Below the pieces are notes generated by a model that saw only the letters and a list, made by a program, of their open reading frames with translations, did not search any database and had not been told where the DNA came from. From positions 1 through 46,705 of the forward strand of contig CAZSIT010000018.1 of NCBI GenBank assembly GCA_964607165.1: a DNA stretch of 46,705 nt, written 5' to 3'. This DNA is from DSPP01 sp964607165 (GTDB lineage Bacteria; Zixibacteria; MSB-5A5; DSPP01). Shown here in pieces: positions 16,390-25,319 of this stretch; position 1 is the stretch's first letter; each line of letters starts with the position of its first letter. Made by a program: the position numbers and the translations under genes.

Positions 16390-17843
16390 ACCACATAGTT
16401 GAACCGACCATTTTTGATTTGTCCTCGCCGGGGCGAAAGGGAGTGCCGTTGCCGAAAACGGATGTGCCCGAGCCGGAGGGATTGCCGCAAAAATTTCAGC
16501 GTCAAAGTAATCTGGAGTGGCCGGAGGCGGCGGAAATAGATGTAATGCGGCATTTTGTGCGGCTTTCGGTGCTCAATCACCACATCGAAAAAGGGATTTA
16601 CCCTTTGGGTTCCTGCACGATGAAATACAATCCGAAGGTGAACGAGGCGGCGGCGCGGCTGCCGGGGTTTGCCGAACTGCATCCGGAGGCGCCGGAAAAA
16701 GACGCACAGGGAGCTTTACAGTTGATGTATGAACTTTCCTGTTTATTGGCGGAAATCGGGGGGATGGATGCGGTTACTTTGCAGCCCTCCGCCGGAGCGC
16801 AAGGGGAATTGGTCGGCCTGCTTTTGATGCGGGCCTATCATCTCGAACGGAAGGATAAAAAGCGGAATCAAATCATAATTCCGGACAGCGCCCACGGGAC
16901 CAATCCGGCCTCTGTCGCCATCGCCGGTTGGGAAACGGTGCAGGTGGCATCGGGAGCCGATGGGCGTGTCAGCATCGAGGAATTGAAAAAGGTTTTGTCC
17001 GACCGTACGGCGGGGATGATGCTGACCAATCCAAACACCCTGGGACTTTTTGAGAAGGAAATTTTAGAAATTTCGCGCCTGGTACACGAAGCGGGCGGAT
17101 TGATGTATATGGACGGGGCGAATCTGAACGCGCTTTTGGGCATCGTCAAACCGGGGGATTTGGGATTTGATATTGTGCATTCCAATTTGCACAAGACCTT
17201 TTCCACTCCGCACGGCGGCGGCGGGCCGGGGGCAGGGGCGGTGGGCGTCAAAAAAATTTTAGAGCCGTATTTGCCGAATCCGCGCGTGGAGAAATCAGAG
17301 AAGAACGGAAAAGTTTCCTATCGATTCGCCGAAAGCAAGAAATCTATCGGCAAGGTGCATTCGGCTTTTGGCAACTTTGGGGTTTTAGTCCGCGCCTACA
17401 CCTACATACGGACGCTGGGAACGGAAGGGCTGCGCGAAGTTTCGGAAAACGCCATCATCAATGCCAACTATCTTTTTGCGCGGGTCAAGGACTACTACGA
17501 AGTGCCGTATCCGGACTACTGCCAGCACGAGTTCGTTCTTTCCGGCAACCGGCAGAAAGCGCTGGGTGTGCGGACGATGGATATCGCCAAACGGCTTTTG
17601 GACTTCGGGGTGCACGCGCCGACGGCCTATTTCCCGTTGATAGTCCCGGAAGCTTTGATGATTGAGCCGACGGAGACGGAGAGCAGGGAAAGTCTCGACT
17701 TTCTTGCGGATGCATTCATCCAAATCGCCAAGGAAGCGGAAACCGAACCCGACAAAGTGCGCAGGGCGCCGCATACCACGCCGGTGGGGCGGCTGGATGA
17801 GGTGAAGGCGGCTAAGGATTTGGATATTGCGTTTCATCGCTAA
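16386..17843 (+). CDS. gcvPB: Glycine dehydrogenase (decarboxylating) subunit 2
   Basis: 485 residues, normal for GcvPB. The PLP lysine is Lys270 in NLHKTFSTPHGGGGPG. LGSCTMKYNPKVNE, TLQPSAGAQGE, DSAHGTNPASV and VHAPTAYFPL are family signatures. It works with GcvPA and H protein in glycine cleavage. Its ATG overlaps the gcvPA stop, so the two subunits are translationally coupled. Confidence 0.96.
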   Translation: MNHIVEPTIFDLSSPGRKGVPLPKTDVPEPEGLPQKFQRQSNLEWPEAAEIDVMRHFVRLSVLNHHIEKGIYPLGSCTMKYNPKVNEAAARLPGFAELHPEAPEKDAQGALQLMYELSCLLAEIGGMDAVTLQPSAGAQGELVGLLLMRAYHLERKDKKRNQIIIPDSAHGTNPASVAIAGWETVQVASGADGRVSIEELKKVLSDRTAGMMLTNPNTLGLFEKEILEISRLVHEAGGLMYMDGANLNALLGIVKPGDLGFDIVHSNLHKTFSTPHGGGGPGAGAVGVKKILEPYLPNPRVEKSEKNGKVSYRFAESKKSIGKVHSAFGNFGVLVRAYTYIRTLGTEGLREVSENAIINANYLFARVKDYYEVPYPDYCQHEFVLSGNRQKALGVRTMDIAKRLLDFGVHAPTAYFPLIVPEALMIEPTETESRESLDFLADAFIQIAKEAETEPDKVRRAPHTTPVGRLDEVKAAKDLDIAFHR

Positions 17844-17846
17844 AAA

Positions 17847-17962
17847 CCTCACCCCAACCCCTGGCCGCGGCACGAGCCGCGTCTCGGGCAGGCCTCTCCT
17901 ACAAAGGAGAGGGGGAGAATATTCAATTATCTTTTCCATGCGGCATTGGAAATGCCGCCTAC
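17847..17962. repeat. Palindromic repeat cluster after gcvPB
   Basis: Contains CCCTGGCCG (17858-17866) and GTCTCGGGCAGGC (17881-17893), the same pair in the same order as the element inside tsaB; CCTCTCCT-ACAA-AGGAGAGG (about 17893-17912); and GCGGCATT-GGA-AATGCCGC followed by CTAC (17940-17962). Confidence 0.85.
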
Positions 17963-18028
17963 GAAAAGATAGCGTGAAAAAAATAGAACTTTTGCTTTGG
18001 GCGGTCGTATAGTAGTGAAAAGAGGAGT

Positions 18029-18757
18029 ATGAAAATGAAAAGGAAATTGTTTCTAACGGGAGTTTTTGTTTTGGCCGCCGTTTCGGCATTTGCCCAGTGG
18101 ATACCGATTGAGCTTTCGATTGGTGTAGGCGGATATTTCCCCCACGACGGAAGATATTCCCATTTTTTTGAGCACAATCCCGCCAATCTTTCGTTTCAGG
18201 CGGTGTATCCTTGGTCGGTCTTGGATTTTAAAGCCGGCTTTGAACATTTGCGCAAAAGCGAAAACAGCTTTGACGTCTTTTCTGTGGACGAAAAATCCTT
18301 TCCGAAGGAGAAAATTACTCCTGATTCGGTGATAATAACAACCAAAATCAGAGACTTGAAATCCTATGTGAGGGCTTCCACTTTTAGGTTCGGCGCAGCT
18401 TTTCATCTGTTTCGGGCAGCGTCTTTTTCTCCATACCTTGGAGTTGGAGGAAGCATGTCTTCATCCAAAGGATATGGCACGAGAGTATTTTTCGCAGATA
18501 GCCAGGTTGTCTACTCTGACACAACCAAGTCAACGCGAGAAGCGAGTGCTCTGCCGGATAAGGATTCAGTGAATAGCTTTTCGGAAAGCGTTTTTGGCAC
18601 ATACATCGAAGCGGGTGTGCAGACCAGGCTTCCGCATAACCTCTTTTTTGTATTTGAAGCGATACGGGATTTTCGCGCAAACGACAAGGCCACCCTTTTA
18701 GGGCCAATTAAGGGAGGCGGAACTGTAATTCAGGCGCGGCTGGGGTATCGGTTTTAG
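18029..18757 (+). CDS. Outer-membrane beta-barrel-like protein
   Basis: 242 residues. The signal peptide MKMKRKLFLTGVFVLAAVSAFA ends before QW. The mature part alternates aromatic and polar residues in strands, contains a FGAAFHLFRAASFSPYLGVGG hairpin-like stretch with glycines, and ends in a strand finishing YRF, the C-terminal aromatic expected for outer-membrane assembly. The AGAGGAG ribosome site supports the ATG. It is alone between the gcv genes and a strong terminator. The function is unknown. Confidence 0.75.
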   Translation: MKMKRKLFLTGVFVLAAVSAFAQWIPIELSIGVGGYFPHDGRYSHFFEHNPANLSFQAVYPWSVLDFKAGFEHLRKSENSFDVFSVDEKSFPKEKITPDSVIITTKIRDLKSYVRASTFRFGAAFHLFRAASFSPYLGVGGSMSSSKGYGTRVFFADSQVVYSDTTKSTREASALPDKDSVNSFSESVFGTYIEAGVQTRLPHNLFFVFEAIRDFRANDKATLLGPIKGGGTVIQARLGYRF

Positions 18758-18774
18758 AGTGGAAAGTTTTGAGA

Positions 18775-18807
18775 AAGGCCCCGTCCGGCGTGCGAACGGG
18801 GCTTTTT
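18775..18807 (+). terminator. Intrinsic terminator after the 18.0-kb beta-barrel gene
   Basis: Stem GCCCCGT (18778-18784) and ACGGGGC (18796-18802), loop of 11, then five T. It ends 17 bases before the next ATG. Confidence 0.85.
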
Positions 18808-18823
18808 GTTGGGTATCGGAGCG

Positions 18824-19816
18824 ATGGATAACATAACGCATACGATGGTGGGGGCGGTGATTGGGCGGGTTTTTGACGAGAAGCTGCCGCCCCGAGTAGC
18901 TTTTTGGACGGCAGCGATAGCGTCCAATATGCCGGATTTGGATATCGTCTATCGCTTTGAGGGAGCAGCAAAATATTTCGCCGAGCATCGAGGGTATTCG
19001 CATTCGGTTGTTGGAATCCCGGTCGAGGCGTTGGTACTGGCCGGAATTATTTGGCTTTGTGTCAAGCAAAAATTCTTGTGGATTTACCTGGTTGCGCTCA
19101 TCGGCGGGTTCGGACATATGATTTTTGATTTGCTCAATCCATACGGGACGTATGCCTTGCTGCCCTTTTCTGACAAAAGATATGCGTGCGATTTGGTTTT
19201 TATTGTGGATCCGTTCATTTGGGTTTCTCTAATTACAGCACTGGTTTGGGGAAGAGTGCGAGCGAATTTGCGGAGGGCAAGCGCAATTGCCGTATTTCTC
19301 GTTTTGGCGGGTTACATTTTTCTGCGAGTTGGAGCGCATCAGGTAGCGGCCAAGCAGCTTTTGGCCAAACCACCGATTGCCGCCGATGAACGGGTTGCCG
19401 ATTATGGAGTTTACCCAAGGCCCCTGGAATTCTGGCAATGGCGATATGTTCTGGAGACAGAAAGGAATTTTTATCGGGGTGAGGTTTCGATTTTTGGTGC
19501 CGGAGTGTTTTCTTCTGTGAGATATGCTAAGTTGCAGGAAAATGAATACGTAGATGCGGCGAAAAAAAGTTATCTGGCGCAGGTTTTTTTGGGGTTTGCG
19601 CGCTTTCCGTACCTTTCGTTAGACCATATCGGGGAAAACACCATAGTGCGCTGGGATGATTTGCGCTTTGTGGCGCCGAAGGAGGAAAATTTCTTTTCGG
19701 CACGGGTGGAAGTTTCGCCGAAGAAGGAAATCATCGAGCTGGAGGCACCGCCGATTGGGGTGCAAAGAGTTTGGAGGCGGTTGGTTAAAAGGTGGGGAGA
19801 GAAAAACAGAGATTAG
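18824..19816 (+). CDS. YdjM/DUF457-type membrane-bound metal-dependent hydrolase
   Basis: 330 residues. Starts MDNITHTMVGAVIGR, followed by SNMPDLDIVY and HRGYSHSVVG, the conserved Asp/His motifs of the LexA-regulated membrane hydrolase family (YdjM). Four or five hydrophobic segments (about 65-85, 95-115, 135-155, 165-185) lie in the N-terminal half. The C-terminal 150 residues are soluble. Activity in the family is predicted from metal-binding motifs, not proven. The ATG at 18824 was chosen at the start of homology. Confidence 0.8.
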   Translation: MDNITHTMVGAVIGRVFDEKLPPRVAFWTAAIASNMPDLDIVYRFEGAAKYFAEHRGYSHSVVGIPVEALVLAGIIWLCVKQKFLWIYLVALIGGFGHMIFDLLNPYGTYALLPFSDKRYACDLVFIVDPFIWVSLITALVWGRVRANLRRASAIAVFLVLAGYIFLRVGAHQVAAKQLLAKPPIAADERVADYGVYPRPLEFWQWRYVLETERNFYRGEVSIFGAGVFSSVRYAKLQENEYVDAAKKSYLAQVFLGFARFPYLSLDHIGENTIVRWDDLRFVAPKEENFFSARVEVSPKKEIIELEAPPIGVQRVWRRLVKRWGEKNRD

Positions 19817-19867
19817 AGGTCGGAGATTGGAAATTAGAAAAACGGGTTCAATGTATTGAACCCCTAC
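19800..19867. repeat. AGATTAGAG tract and CCCTAC-type palindrome
   Basis: GAAAAACAGAGATTAGAGGTCGG at about 19800-19822 is matched by a similar tract upstream of tsaB (about 25224-25260). GGGTTCAAT-GT-ATTGAACCC (19844-19863) is followed by CTAC, as in the window-wide palindrome family. Confidence 0.75.
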
Positions 19868-19889
19868 ACAAAAAAAGATAGGGTAAAAT

Positions 19890-19921
19890 AAAGGCCGTCC
19901 GCCTGCGGCGGACGGCCTTTT
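19890..19921. terminator. Bidirectional terminator between convergent genes
   Basis: Fourteen-base perfect arms AAAGGCCGTCCGCC and GGCGGACGGCCTTT with a three-base loop, flanked by A-rich and T-rich sequence. It serves the gene ending at 19816 and the minus-strand gene ending at 19943. Confidence 0.9.
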
Positions 19922-19942
19922 CCCCTCTCGATTAAAACGAAA

Positions 19943-20653
19943 TTAGCGGCCGGTGTTAAAGCAGAAACTCAAACCGCCGTTGAAAACGAAGTAATTGGTA
20001 GCCGGGTCGGAAAAAGCGTTGTGATAGGTCATTCCGGCCATTACGCCAACAGTGGGGGTGACGTTAAAAAGCATTCCACCGCCCATATTGATACCGAAAT
20101 TGGTCTGGCCTTGGCCCGAGCCGGTGTTCTGGTCGATTTCGGCCTGGGTGGCGCCGGTGCCGGAAGCGGTGGTTTTGACGTTGTACAATCCCATACCGGC
20201 GGAGAGATACGGGCAGATATGCGGCGAGTTGGTGGCAAATAGATGCCGGCCATAAGCGCCATACTGCATCGTGCGAGCCTTCCAGCTCGAAATAGTGGCC
20301 GAAGGATTACCGGTCTGGGTCTGCAACGCGGTTTGGGCGGCAGTCTTTGCGTCGTTGCTCAGATTGGTCTGGGCGAAAGCGGTGGTAACGCCGATGGTCC
20401 AGTCGTTACGCACGTAATACTCGGCAGCACCCTGAAAACGGAAGCCACTATTGGAGACGTCGCCATAGTTGCCGGTCGGGATGACGAAGCCGACTTTGGG
20501 CACGATGGCAAAAAAGCCTTTATGCTCCGTCATCGTCGATGTAACCGGCTGACGGGTCATCGTTGGCCTGGGGCTTTCTTTGCGCGGCGCCGCTTGGGCC
20601 GCAAATGCCCCTAATACTACAAAAGCTGCGGCAGATAAAACTAACTTCTTCAT
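19943..20653 (-). CDS. Outer-membrane beta-barrel-like protein
   Basis: 236 residues. Signal peptide MKKLVLSAAAFVVLGAFAAQA, then a Pro/Thr-rich stretch and glycine- and aromatic-rich strands. PTGNYGDVSNSGFRFQGAAE parallels PTGDFGDIARTGFRWQAAMD in the next gene, so the two are paralogues. AAGGAGGAG precedes the ATG. It has its own terminator and probably its own promoter in the 200-base upstream region. The function is unknown; the size suits an 8-10-strand barrel. Confidence 0.75.
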   Translation of the reverse strand: MKKLVLSAAAFVVLGAFAAQAAPRKESPRPTMTRQPVTSTMTEHKGFFAIVPKVGFVIPTGNYGDVSNSGFRFQGAAEYYVRNDWTIGVTTAFAQTNLSNDAKTAAQTALQTQTGNPSATISSWKARTMQYGAYGRHLFATNSPHICPYLSAGMGLYNVKTTASGTGATQAEIDQNTGSGQGQTNFGINMGGGMLFNVTPTVGVMAGMTYHNAFSDPATNYFVFNGGLSFCFNTGR

Positions 20654-20727
20654 TGCTCCTCCTTCTTAGGGCGCTTTTAGATTAGCCCCGGTATCTATTA
20701 TCGGCAGGGCAAAAGAGGACTTTAGGG

Positions 20728-20786
20728 CAAAAAGGCCTTCCCATGGAGGCCTTTTAAAGGGATCGGGAGCAGAGCTCCCTTTAAAC
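20728..20786. repeat. Two hairpins between beta-barrel genes
   Basis: AAAAGGCCTT...AGGCCTTTT (about 20730-20755) and AAAGGGA...TCCCTTT (about 20757-20783) follow each other in the region upstream of the gene at 19943. Confidence 0.55.
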
Positions 20787-20808
20787 CCTTTCAGATTTTA
20801 GGCAAAAA

Positions 20809-20834
20809 TAAGGCCGCCCGGATGGGCGGCCTTT
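20809..20834 (-). terminator. Terminator-like hairpin after the 20.9-kb beta-barrel gene
   Basis: AAGGCCGCCC (20810-20819) and GGGCGGCCTT (20824-20833) form a ten-base stem with a four-base loop, next to A/T-rich flanks. Confidence 0.8.
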
Positions 20835-20852
20835 ATCAAAACTATTCTCCCT

Positions 20853-21530
20853 TTACGGCCAGAGGCCGATACCCAATCCAAAGGTCAGCGAACCGAAGTT
20901 GCTGATGTTTTCCAGCTCGTTGTCGAACAACTGGTGAAACTGGAAACCGGTGTAAAGGTTGGTGCGGCGTCCCAGGGAAGCGTTGATGCCGAACCCTACC
21001 AGACCGCCGGCCGAGGTATTGGTGCGGCGGTCCGAGAATTCGAACAGCGCGCCGTTATCAAAGAAAGTGCCGCTGACCCGCCGTTGCGTCCAATACACAC
21101 CAGTCCCAGCTTCCAGATAGGGGCTGATGTTAGTGCTGGTGGGAATATTGTAACGCCCGGTGAGACCCAGCCGATAGGAACGGTATTTTAAGTTGTTAAG
21201 GTCGACCGGATGGCCGACGATGTTATCCCAGCGGCGTTCTTCCTGCCGAAAACGGGAGTCACGCGCATCCGCTTCGCCAAAGCCAAAGTCAAAACCGATG
21301 GAAGCATCCGGGGAAGGATAATAATCCATAGCCGCCTGCCAGCGGAAACCGGTTCTGGCAATGTCGCCGAAGTCGCCGGTGGGGACAAAAGCCCCCGCAT
21401 TAGTCGTAAAGGCCACCTTACCTTCCGGGTTTTGGTATCCCGCGCCGCCGCGGCGGATGCGGGCATTACCGGTGGCGGCCAAAAGCAGAACAGAAAAGAG
21501 CGTTAAAACCACTGTTGTTCGTTTGGTCAT
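20853..21530 (-). CDS. Outer-membrane beta-barrel-like protein, paralogue of the 19.9-kb gene
   Basis: 225 residues from the ATG at 21530, which has GGAGGTAGAT upstream; a longer frame to 21548 overlaps that site. Signal peptide MTKRTTVVLTLFSVLLLAATGNA. It shares the PTG[DN][FY]GD...GFR[WF]Q motif and overall layout with the protein at 19943 and ends with glycine-rich strands (SLTFGLGIGLWP). A TATAAT (complement of 21551-21556) lies about 25 bases before the start. The function is unknown. Confidence 0.75.
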   Translation of the reverse strand: MTKRTTVVLTLFSVLLLAATGNARIRRGGAGYQNPEGKVAFTTNAGAFVPTGDFGDIARTGFRWQAAMDYYPSPDASIGFDFGFGEADARDSRFRQEERRWDNIVGHPVDLNNLKYRSYRLGLTGRYNIPTSTNISPYLEAGTGVYWTQRRVSGTFFDNGALFEFSDRRTNTSAGGLVGFGINASLGRRTNLYTGFQFHQLFDNELENISNFGSLTFGLGIGLWP

Positions 21531-21599
21531 ATCTACCTCCTTCAACATTAATTATACCCTCTATAAGATAATAAATTTCCAGAAAAAAAGAGATTTTTT

Positions 21600-22199
21600 T
21601 CAAGGCTCGTGGAAATTTTCATTCACGTTCTTGTTAGTAAATGGGTTAAAGAAAAAGGTGAGGCCAACGGTTGTAGAAATAGTGCTGTTTGAGTTAATCT
21701 CCAGAACAGGCAATATTTTCAATGCAAGGTTGGGGCGAAGCTTGATGAGAGCGCCTATTCCGGCTTTGCCACCAAATTTTGTGTCATTCAAACCTCCCCC
21801 GTATTTGGTTTTCTCGCGAATCATATTCAGGGTAGGGCCGATGAAGAAAATCATCTTTATCGCTTTGTTGTTGTTTTCCACGACTTGGACAAAAAGGCAG
21901 TTTTGATAATTATGTTCGGAAATTCGCGATATCGGAACATCGGGATTTTGACTGGTGTGAATTTCGGAGTAAAAGGAAAATTCGCCACCGAGAGCAATTT
22001 GGTCAAAACCGACCCTTGGTTTAAAGTAATATTCCAGTCCAAGACCAAACACAAGCCTTGGGTTTTTGGCCCTATCGTTCGCACTCCAAAACGGGCCACT
22101 TTTAAAGGAGAGTGCGAGGTTTCCTTTTTGGTTATCAGCATAAACTAAGTTTGTAATCATTGGAATGATAAAGAAAAATGTACGAAACAATCGATACAT
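21600..22199 (-). CDS. Outer-membrane-protein-like exported protein
   Basis: 199 residues from the ATG at 22199. Signal peptide MYRLFRTFFFIIPMITNLVYA precedes DNQKGNLALSFKSGPFW. It shares LALSF..G near the start and GLTFFFNPF near the end with the gene at 22383, and 23 bases around that ending (GGGTTAAAGAAAAAGGTGAGG read on plus) are nearly identical in both, so they are paralogues. It is A+T-richer than its neighbours. No ribosome site is seen; a TTGACT-N17-TAGTTG promoter may sit seven bases before the ATG. The function is unknown. Confidence 0.65.
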   Translation of the reverse strand: MYRLFRTFFFIIPMITNLVYADNQKGNLALSFKSGPFWSANDRAKNPRLVFGLGLEYYFKPRVGFDQIALGGEFSFYSEIHTSQNPDVPISRISEHNYQNCLFVQVVENNNKAIKMIFFIGPTLNMIREKTKYGGGLNDTKFGGKAGIGALIKLRPNLALKILPVLEINSNSTISTTVGLTFFFNPFTNKNVNENFHEP

Positions 22200-22258
22200 A
22201 AGCACTCAACTATTGATACGTCAAAAGTGAGTCAATGTTGGCATTTCTCGTTAGGACA

Positions 22259-22348
22259 GGGCGAACACAAGATTCGCCCCTACGGTTTCAACCTTACGCT
22301 GTGGTCCCTCTCCATAGGATGGAGAGAAACGGACACGGCACGCCGTAA
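22259..22348. repeat. Three palindromes between paralogous genes
   Basis: GGGCGAA-N7-TTCGCCC (22259-22279) followed by CTAC; CTCTCCAT-AGG-ATGGAGAG (about 22308-22326); and ACGGC-AC-GCCGT followed by AACCCTAC. The first recurs at 27767 with the same arms and a partly different loop. Confidence 0.85.
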
Positions 22349-22382
22349 CCCTACAGAAACGACAAAGTTTGGAAATCCGGAA

Positions 22383-23012
22383 TTACTCTTCAGGTCCACC
22401 GGATGATTCCTTTTTCTGGAAGGGGTTAAAGAAAAAGGTGAGGCCGGTTTGGGTTGAGAAGAGCTTTTGAGGTTGCGTGTCGAAAGCGGCGGTGAAGTTT
22501 AAATGGATGTTGGATTTTAAATGAATGAAAGCTCCTGCGCCGAATTTTCCGCCAATTTTGTTGCCCTCGTCCACCGTGCCGGTTGAACCGGCCGGAACAA
22601 CCTGTACGTTTGAGGTGCGAGTAATTTTCGTTACTGAAACCCCGGCTATGCCGAAAAATTTTAATCCCGAGCCGACCGATGCGGTCGGCCGCGTGAAGAA
22701 AGTGGTTTGAAAAAGCCGGCTGGAAGTACGTGAGCCGGAAGCTCCGATGCCGCCGATTCCCAGCGAAACGGGACTGCCGAAGTTACCCTTAGTGGAGAAT
22801 TGAAACTGGATACCTGCGCTTACGGGATTTAAGGGATAATATTCCAGCCCGCCGCCGAAAAGCGGGGTAAGGCTTTTGAAAAAGCGTTCTTCAAGGTTGC
22901 CGAGTCCACCGCCTTGAAAGGATAAGGCAAAGTTCTGTTTTTGAGAGCCGGCGGTCAGGGAAGGCGTGAAAAGAGCCAGAATCGTCAGGGTCGAAATGAG
23001 CAAGCGGGTCAT
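22383..23012 (-). CDS. Outer-membrane-protein-like exported protein, paralogue of the 21.6-kb gene
   Basis: 209 residues from the ATG at 23012. Signal peptide MTRLLISTLTILALFTPSLTAG precedes SQKQNFALSFQGGG. Glycine-rich strands follow, and the tail QTGLTFFFNPFQKK matches the neighbour at 21600. A frame extending to 23111 would add an implausible N-terminus without a signal. No strong ribosome site is visible. The function is unknown; tandem duplication with the neighbour is the likely origin. Confidence 0.7.
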   Translation of the reverse strand: MTRLLISTLTILALFTPSLTAGSQKQNFALSFQGGGLGNLEERFFKSLTPLFGGGLEYYPLNPVSAGIQFQFSTKGNFGSPVSLGIGGIGASGSRTSSRLFQTTFFTRPTASVGSGLKFFGIAGVSVTKITRTSNVQVVPAGSTGTVDEGNKIGGKFGAGAFIHLKSNIHLNFTAAFDTQPQKLFSTQTGLTFFFNPFQKKESSGGPEE

Positions 23013-23097
23013 AGATCTCACAACAAGTTCTACGTTTGAAAGTGGGATTTGATAGCCGCGTTTGACCTCACCCAATGGTTCATCTACACAGAACAGG

Positions 23098-23127
23098 GGG
23101 AGGGCAACCACAGAGGGTTGGCCCTAC
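23098..23127. repeat. CCCTAC-type imperfect palindrome
   Basis: GGGCAACC-N7-GTTGGCCC followed by TACGG. The arms differ by one inserted base. It lies between two minus-strand genes. Confidence 0.6.
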
Positions 23128-23188
23128 GGAAAACGTTTTTTTATAATCTAAAGTTCACCGTTTTTAATTTGCATTCGCGGGAGTGGGC

Positions 23189-25198
23189 TTATTTCACGCG
23201 GGCGGGGATTACGACCATCGTTTTTCCATCCCACTGCAGCCGGCGCTGGATGGCGTAGGCGGTTTCGTTGTGCAGAAAACGGTGATACCATTTCTCGCGC
23301 TGAAAGAGTACTTTGGTGGCGAAAAAGGTTATCTGGGGAAAGGTTTGGGAGGCTTCTAAACAGAGTTTTTCAGCTTCCTCAACCGCGTCGGTGCCGATGG
23401 CCATTCTATAGGTGGCCGGAATGCCCAGTTTTTTTGCCAGTTCCACGTAATTAGAGAGGGCAGACTCGGTTTCTTTGGTCAAAGCTTCCACCGCCTCACT
23501 TCCCTTGAAAGAGCCGGAATCAATCACCCCCACGGAAAGAAAAATCAGGTTTTTGAAATGGCCGGGGAAAGTGCGAAAAATATTCAAAACCGTGTGAATT
23601 CCCACCACGCCATAGGAAGCCACCAAAACCGCGGCGGTCGGTTTTTTGGGATCGAGGGGTGGAACTTTTACATCGGGCTGCAGCGGAATTTCGCCCAAGT
23701 TGGCGTAAAGTTTCGCCAGCGCGGCGGCGGACTTGCGGTAGTGGCGGCGGATAAAAAAGCAAAGGGTTATTACACAGCCGGTCACCAAAAGGGTTATCCA
23801 CCCACCCTGTCCGAATTTTTCGTACGAGGTGATGCTCAAAATGGTGATGCAAAGCAGAAAACCAATCAAAAAGAGAGTTAGTCTGCGTTTGCCGGATTTC
23901 CCCTCCCTTATTCTTTGCCAGGAAAGACGGCTCATCCCCAGCATTGAAAGTGAAAAGGTCAAAAACACGTTTATGCTGTACATCACAACCAAGTGGCGAA
24001 CGTTACCTCCCGTGTAAAGGAGGGCTGCCAAAGAGGCAAGCCCCATAAGTAAAATGCCATTCTGGACGGTAAGTCGGTCAGAAAGGGCGGCAAAGCGATG
24101 GGGCATCCAGGAATCGACGGCCATATTTGCCAGCACGCGGGGGCCGCCGAAAAATCCGGCCTGTGCTGCTACCACCAAAAGGGCGGCAGTGGAAAAGAGG
24201 GCCAAAATCAAGAAGACCGTTCCTCCTGGGATTCCTGCTACCAGTTTGCCGAATAAAACAGCGTTCAGCGTTTTTCCTTCCACCGGGTGAACATCCCAGA
24301 GCAGGTAGCAGACAAGGAGGCCGGTGGCGGTGAACGCCAGCGACACGCCCATATAGGCCATCGTTCTTTTGCCGGTTTCCACTCGCGGTTCGCGCATCAA
24401 GGGCAACCCATTGGAGACCGCCTCTATTCCGGTATAGGTGCCGCCGCCCAGCGAATAGGCATGCGCAAGAAGCAGGAGCATTCCTCCCATCCCGAGGGTC
24501 ATCCATCCCTGTTGAAAGCCCGAGCTTACCTCACGAGAGGTTTGGGACAGGTCCGGAATATGGGCAATTATGCCGCCGACTATTCCGATTAGGTGCGTAA
24601 TTACGAAGATCAGAAAGACCGGTGTAAGGGGAATTACGGACTCCCGAACACCGCGCAGGTTCAACATGGTCATAAACACAATGAGGAAGATTTCAATCGG
24701 GAGCTTGGAGTAATGCCAAGAATACGGCAGAAAACTGAACAGAGCATCGCCGGCGGCGGCTATCGAGATGGTTATGGTCAGAATGTAGTCCACCAAAAGG
24801 GCACCGCCGGAGACCACCCCCATTTTTTCCCCCAGCAACTTGGTGGCCACTCCGTAACCGCCCCCTCCATAAGGAAACTCTTCAATAATGCGGCTGTAGG
24901 CGGCGGCTATGATTAAGACGGTGGAAGCCATAATCACGGCCAAAAGGGCGGCCAGATAGCGGTGTTCCCCTAGCGTGCGAAAGGCTTCTTCCGGCCCATA
25001 GGCAGAGGAGGAAAGCCCATCCGCCCCCAGTCCCACCCATGCAAGGAAGGCCACCAGTGAAACTCGGTGGAAAAGGGTTTTATCGGCGAGGTTTCGGGGC
25101 GCCCCTAAAAGAAAGCGCTTGAGCCGCTGGCCAAAAGGGGGCTTTCCCCCCCCTATACCAGACGGGTCGTCTTCCATAAGGGGGGGATGGTATAGCAT
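23189..25198 (-). CDS. APC-superfamily transporter, KimA-like, with soluble C-terminal domain
   Basis: 669 residues. ADGLSSSAYGPEEAF (near residues 60-74) and FPYGGGGYGVATKLLGEK are typical of the amino-acid/polyamine/organocation branch that includes the potassium importer KimA. About twelve hydrophobic segments fill residues 45-470. The last 170 residues are soluble and begin at about VPPLDPKKPTAAVLVASYG, in the place of a regulatory domain seen in this branch. It imports potassium or amino acids across the inner membrane; the substrate cannot be told. No ribosome site precedes the ATG at 25198 or the in-frame ATG at 25177, so the first seven residues are uncertain. Confidence 0.8.
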   Translation of the reverse strand: MLYHPPLMEDDPSGIGGGKPPFGQRLKRFLLGAPRNLADKTLFHRVSLVAFLAWVGLGADGLSSSAYGPEEAFRTLGEHRYLAALLAVIMASTVLIIAAAYSRIIEEFPYGGGGYGVATKLLGEKMGVVSGGALLVDYILTITISIAAAGDALFSFLPYSWHYSKLPIEIFLIVFMTMLNLRGVRESVIPLTPVFLIFVITHLIGIVGGIIAHIPDLSQTSREVSSGFQQGWMTLGMGGMLLLLAHAYSLGGGTYTGIEAVSNGLPLMREPRVETGKRTMAYMGVSLAFTATGLLVCYLLWDVHPVEGKTLNAVLFGKLVAGIPGGTVFLILALFSTAALLVVAAQAGFFGGPRVLANMAVDSWMPHRFAALSDRLTVQNGILLMGLASLAALLYTGGNVRHLVVMYSINVFLTFSLSMLGMSRLSWQRIREGKSGKRRLTLFLIGFLLCITILSITSYEKFGQGGWITLLVTGCVITLCFFIRRHYRKSAAALAKLYANLGEIPLQPDVKVPPLDPKKPTAAVLVASYGVVGIHTVLNIFRTFPGHFKNLIFLSVGVIDSGSFKGSEAVEALTKETESALSNYVELAKKLGIPATYRMAIGTDAVEEAEKLCLEASQTFPQITFFATKVLFQREKWYHRFLHNETAYAIQRRLQWDGKTMVVIPARVK

Positions 25199-25319
25199 TA
25201 CCGATGATTTGTCAAGGGCATGAAAAACAGAGATTAGAGATCAAAGATTGGAGATTGGAAGGAAGATTAAGACCAGGGCACCTCTTGTGTTTGGTTTTTG
25301 GGTTGGGTATTTTAATAGG

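Noticed and set aside
25200..25319. Longer tsaB start at 25248
   Set aside because: The added residues come from a repeat tract and do not resemble TsaB; the GTG at 25320 begins the conserved first strand.
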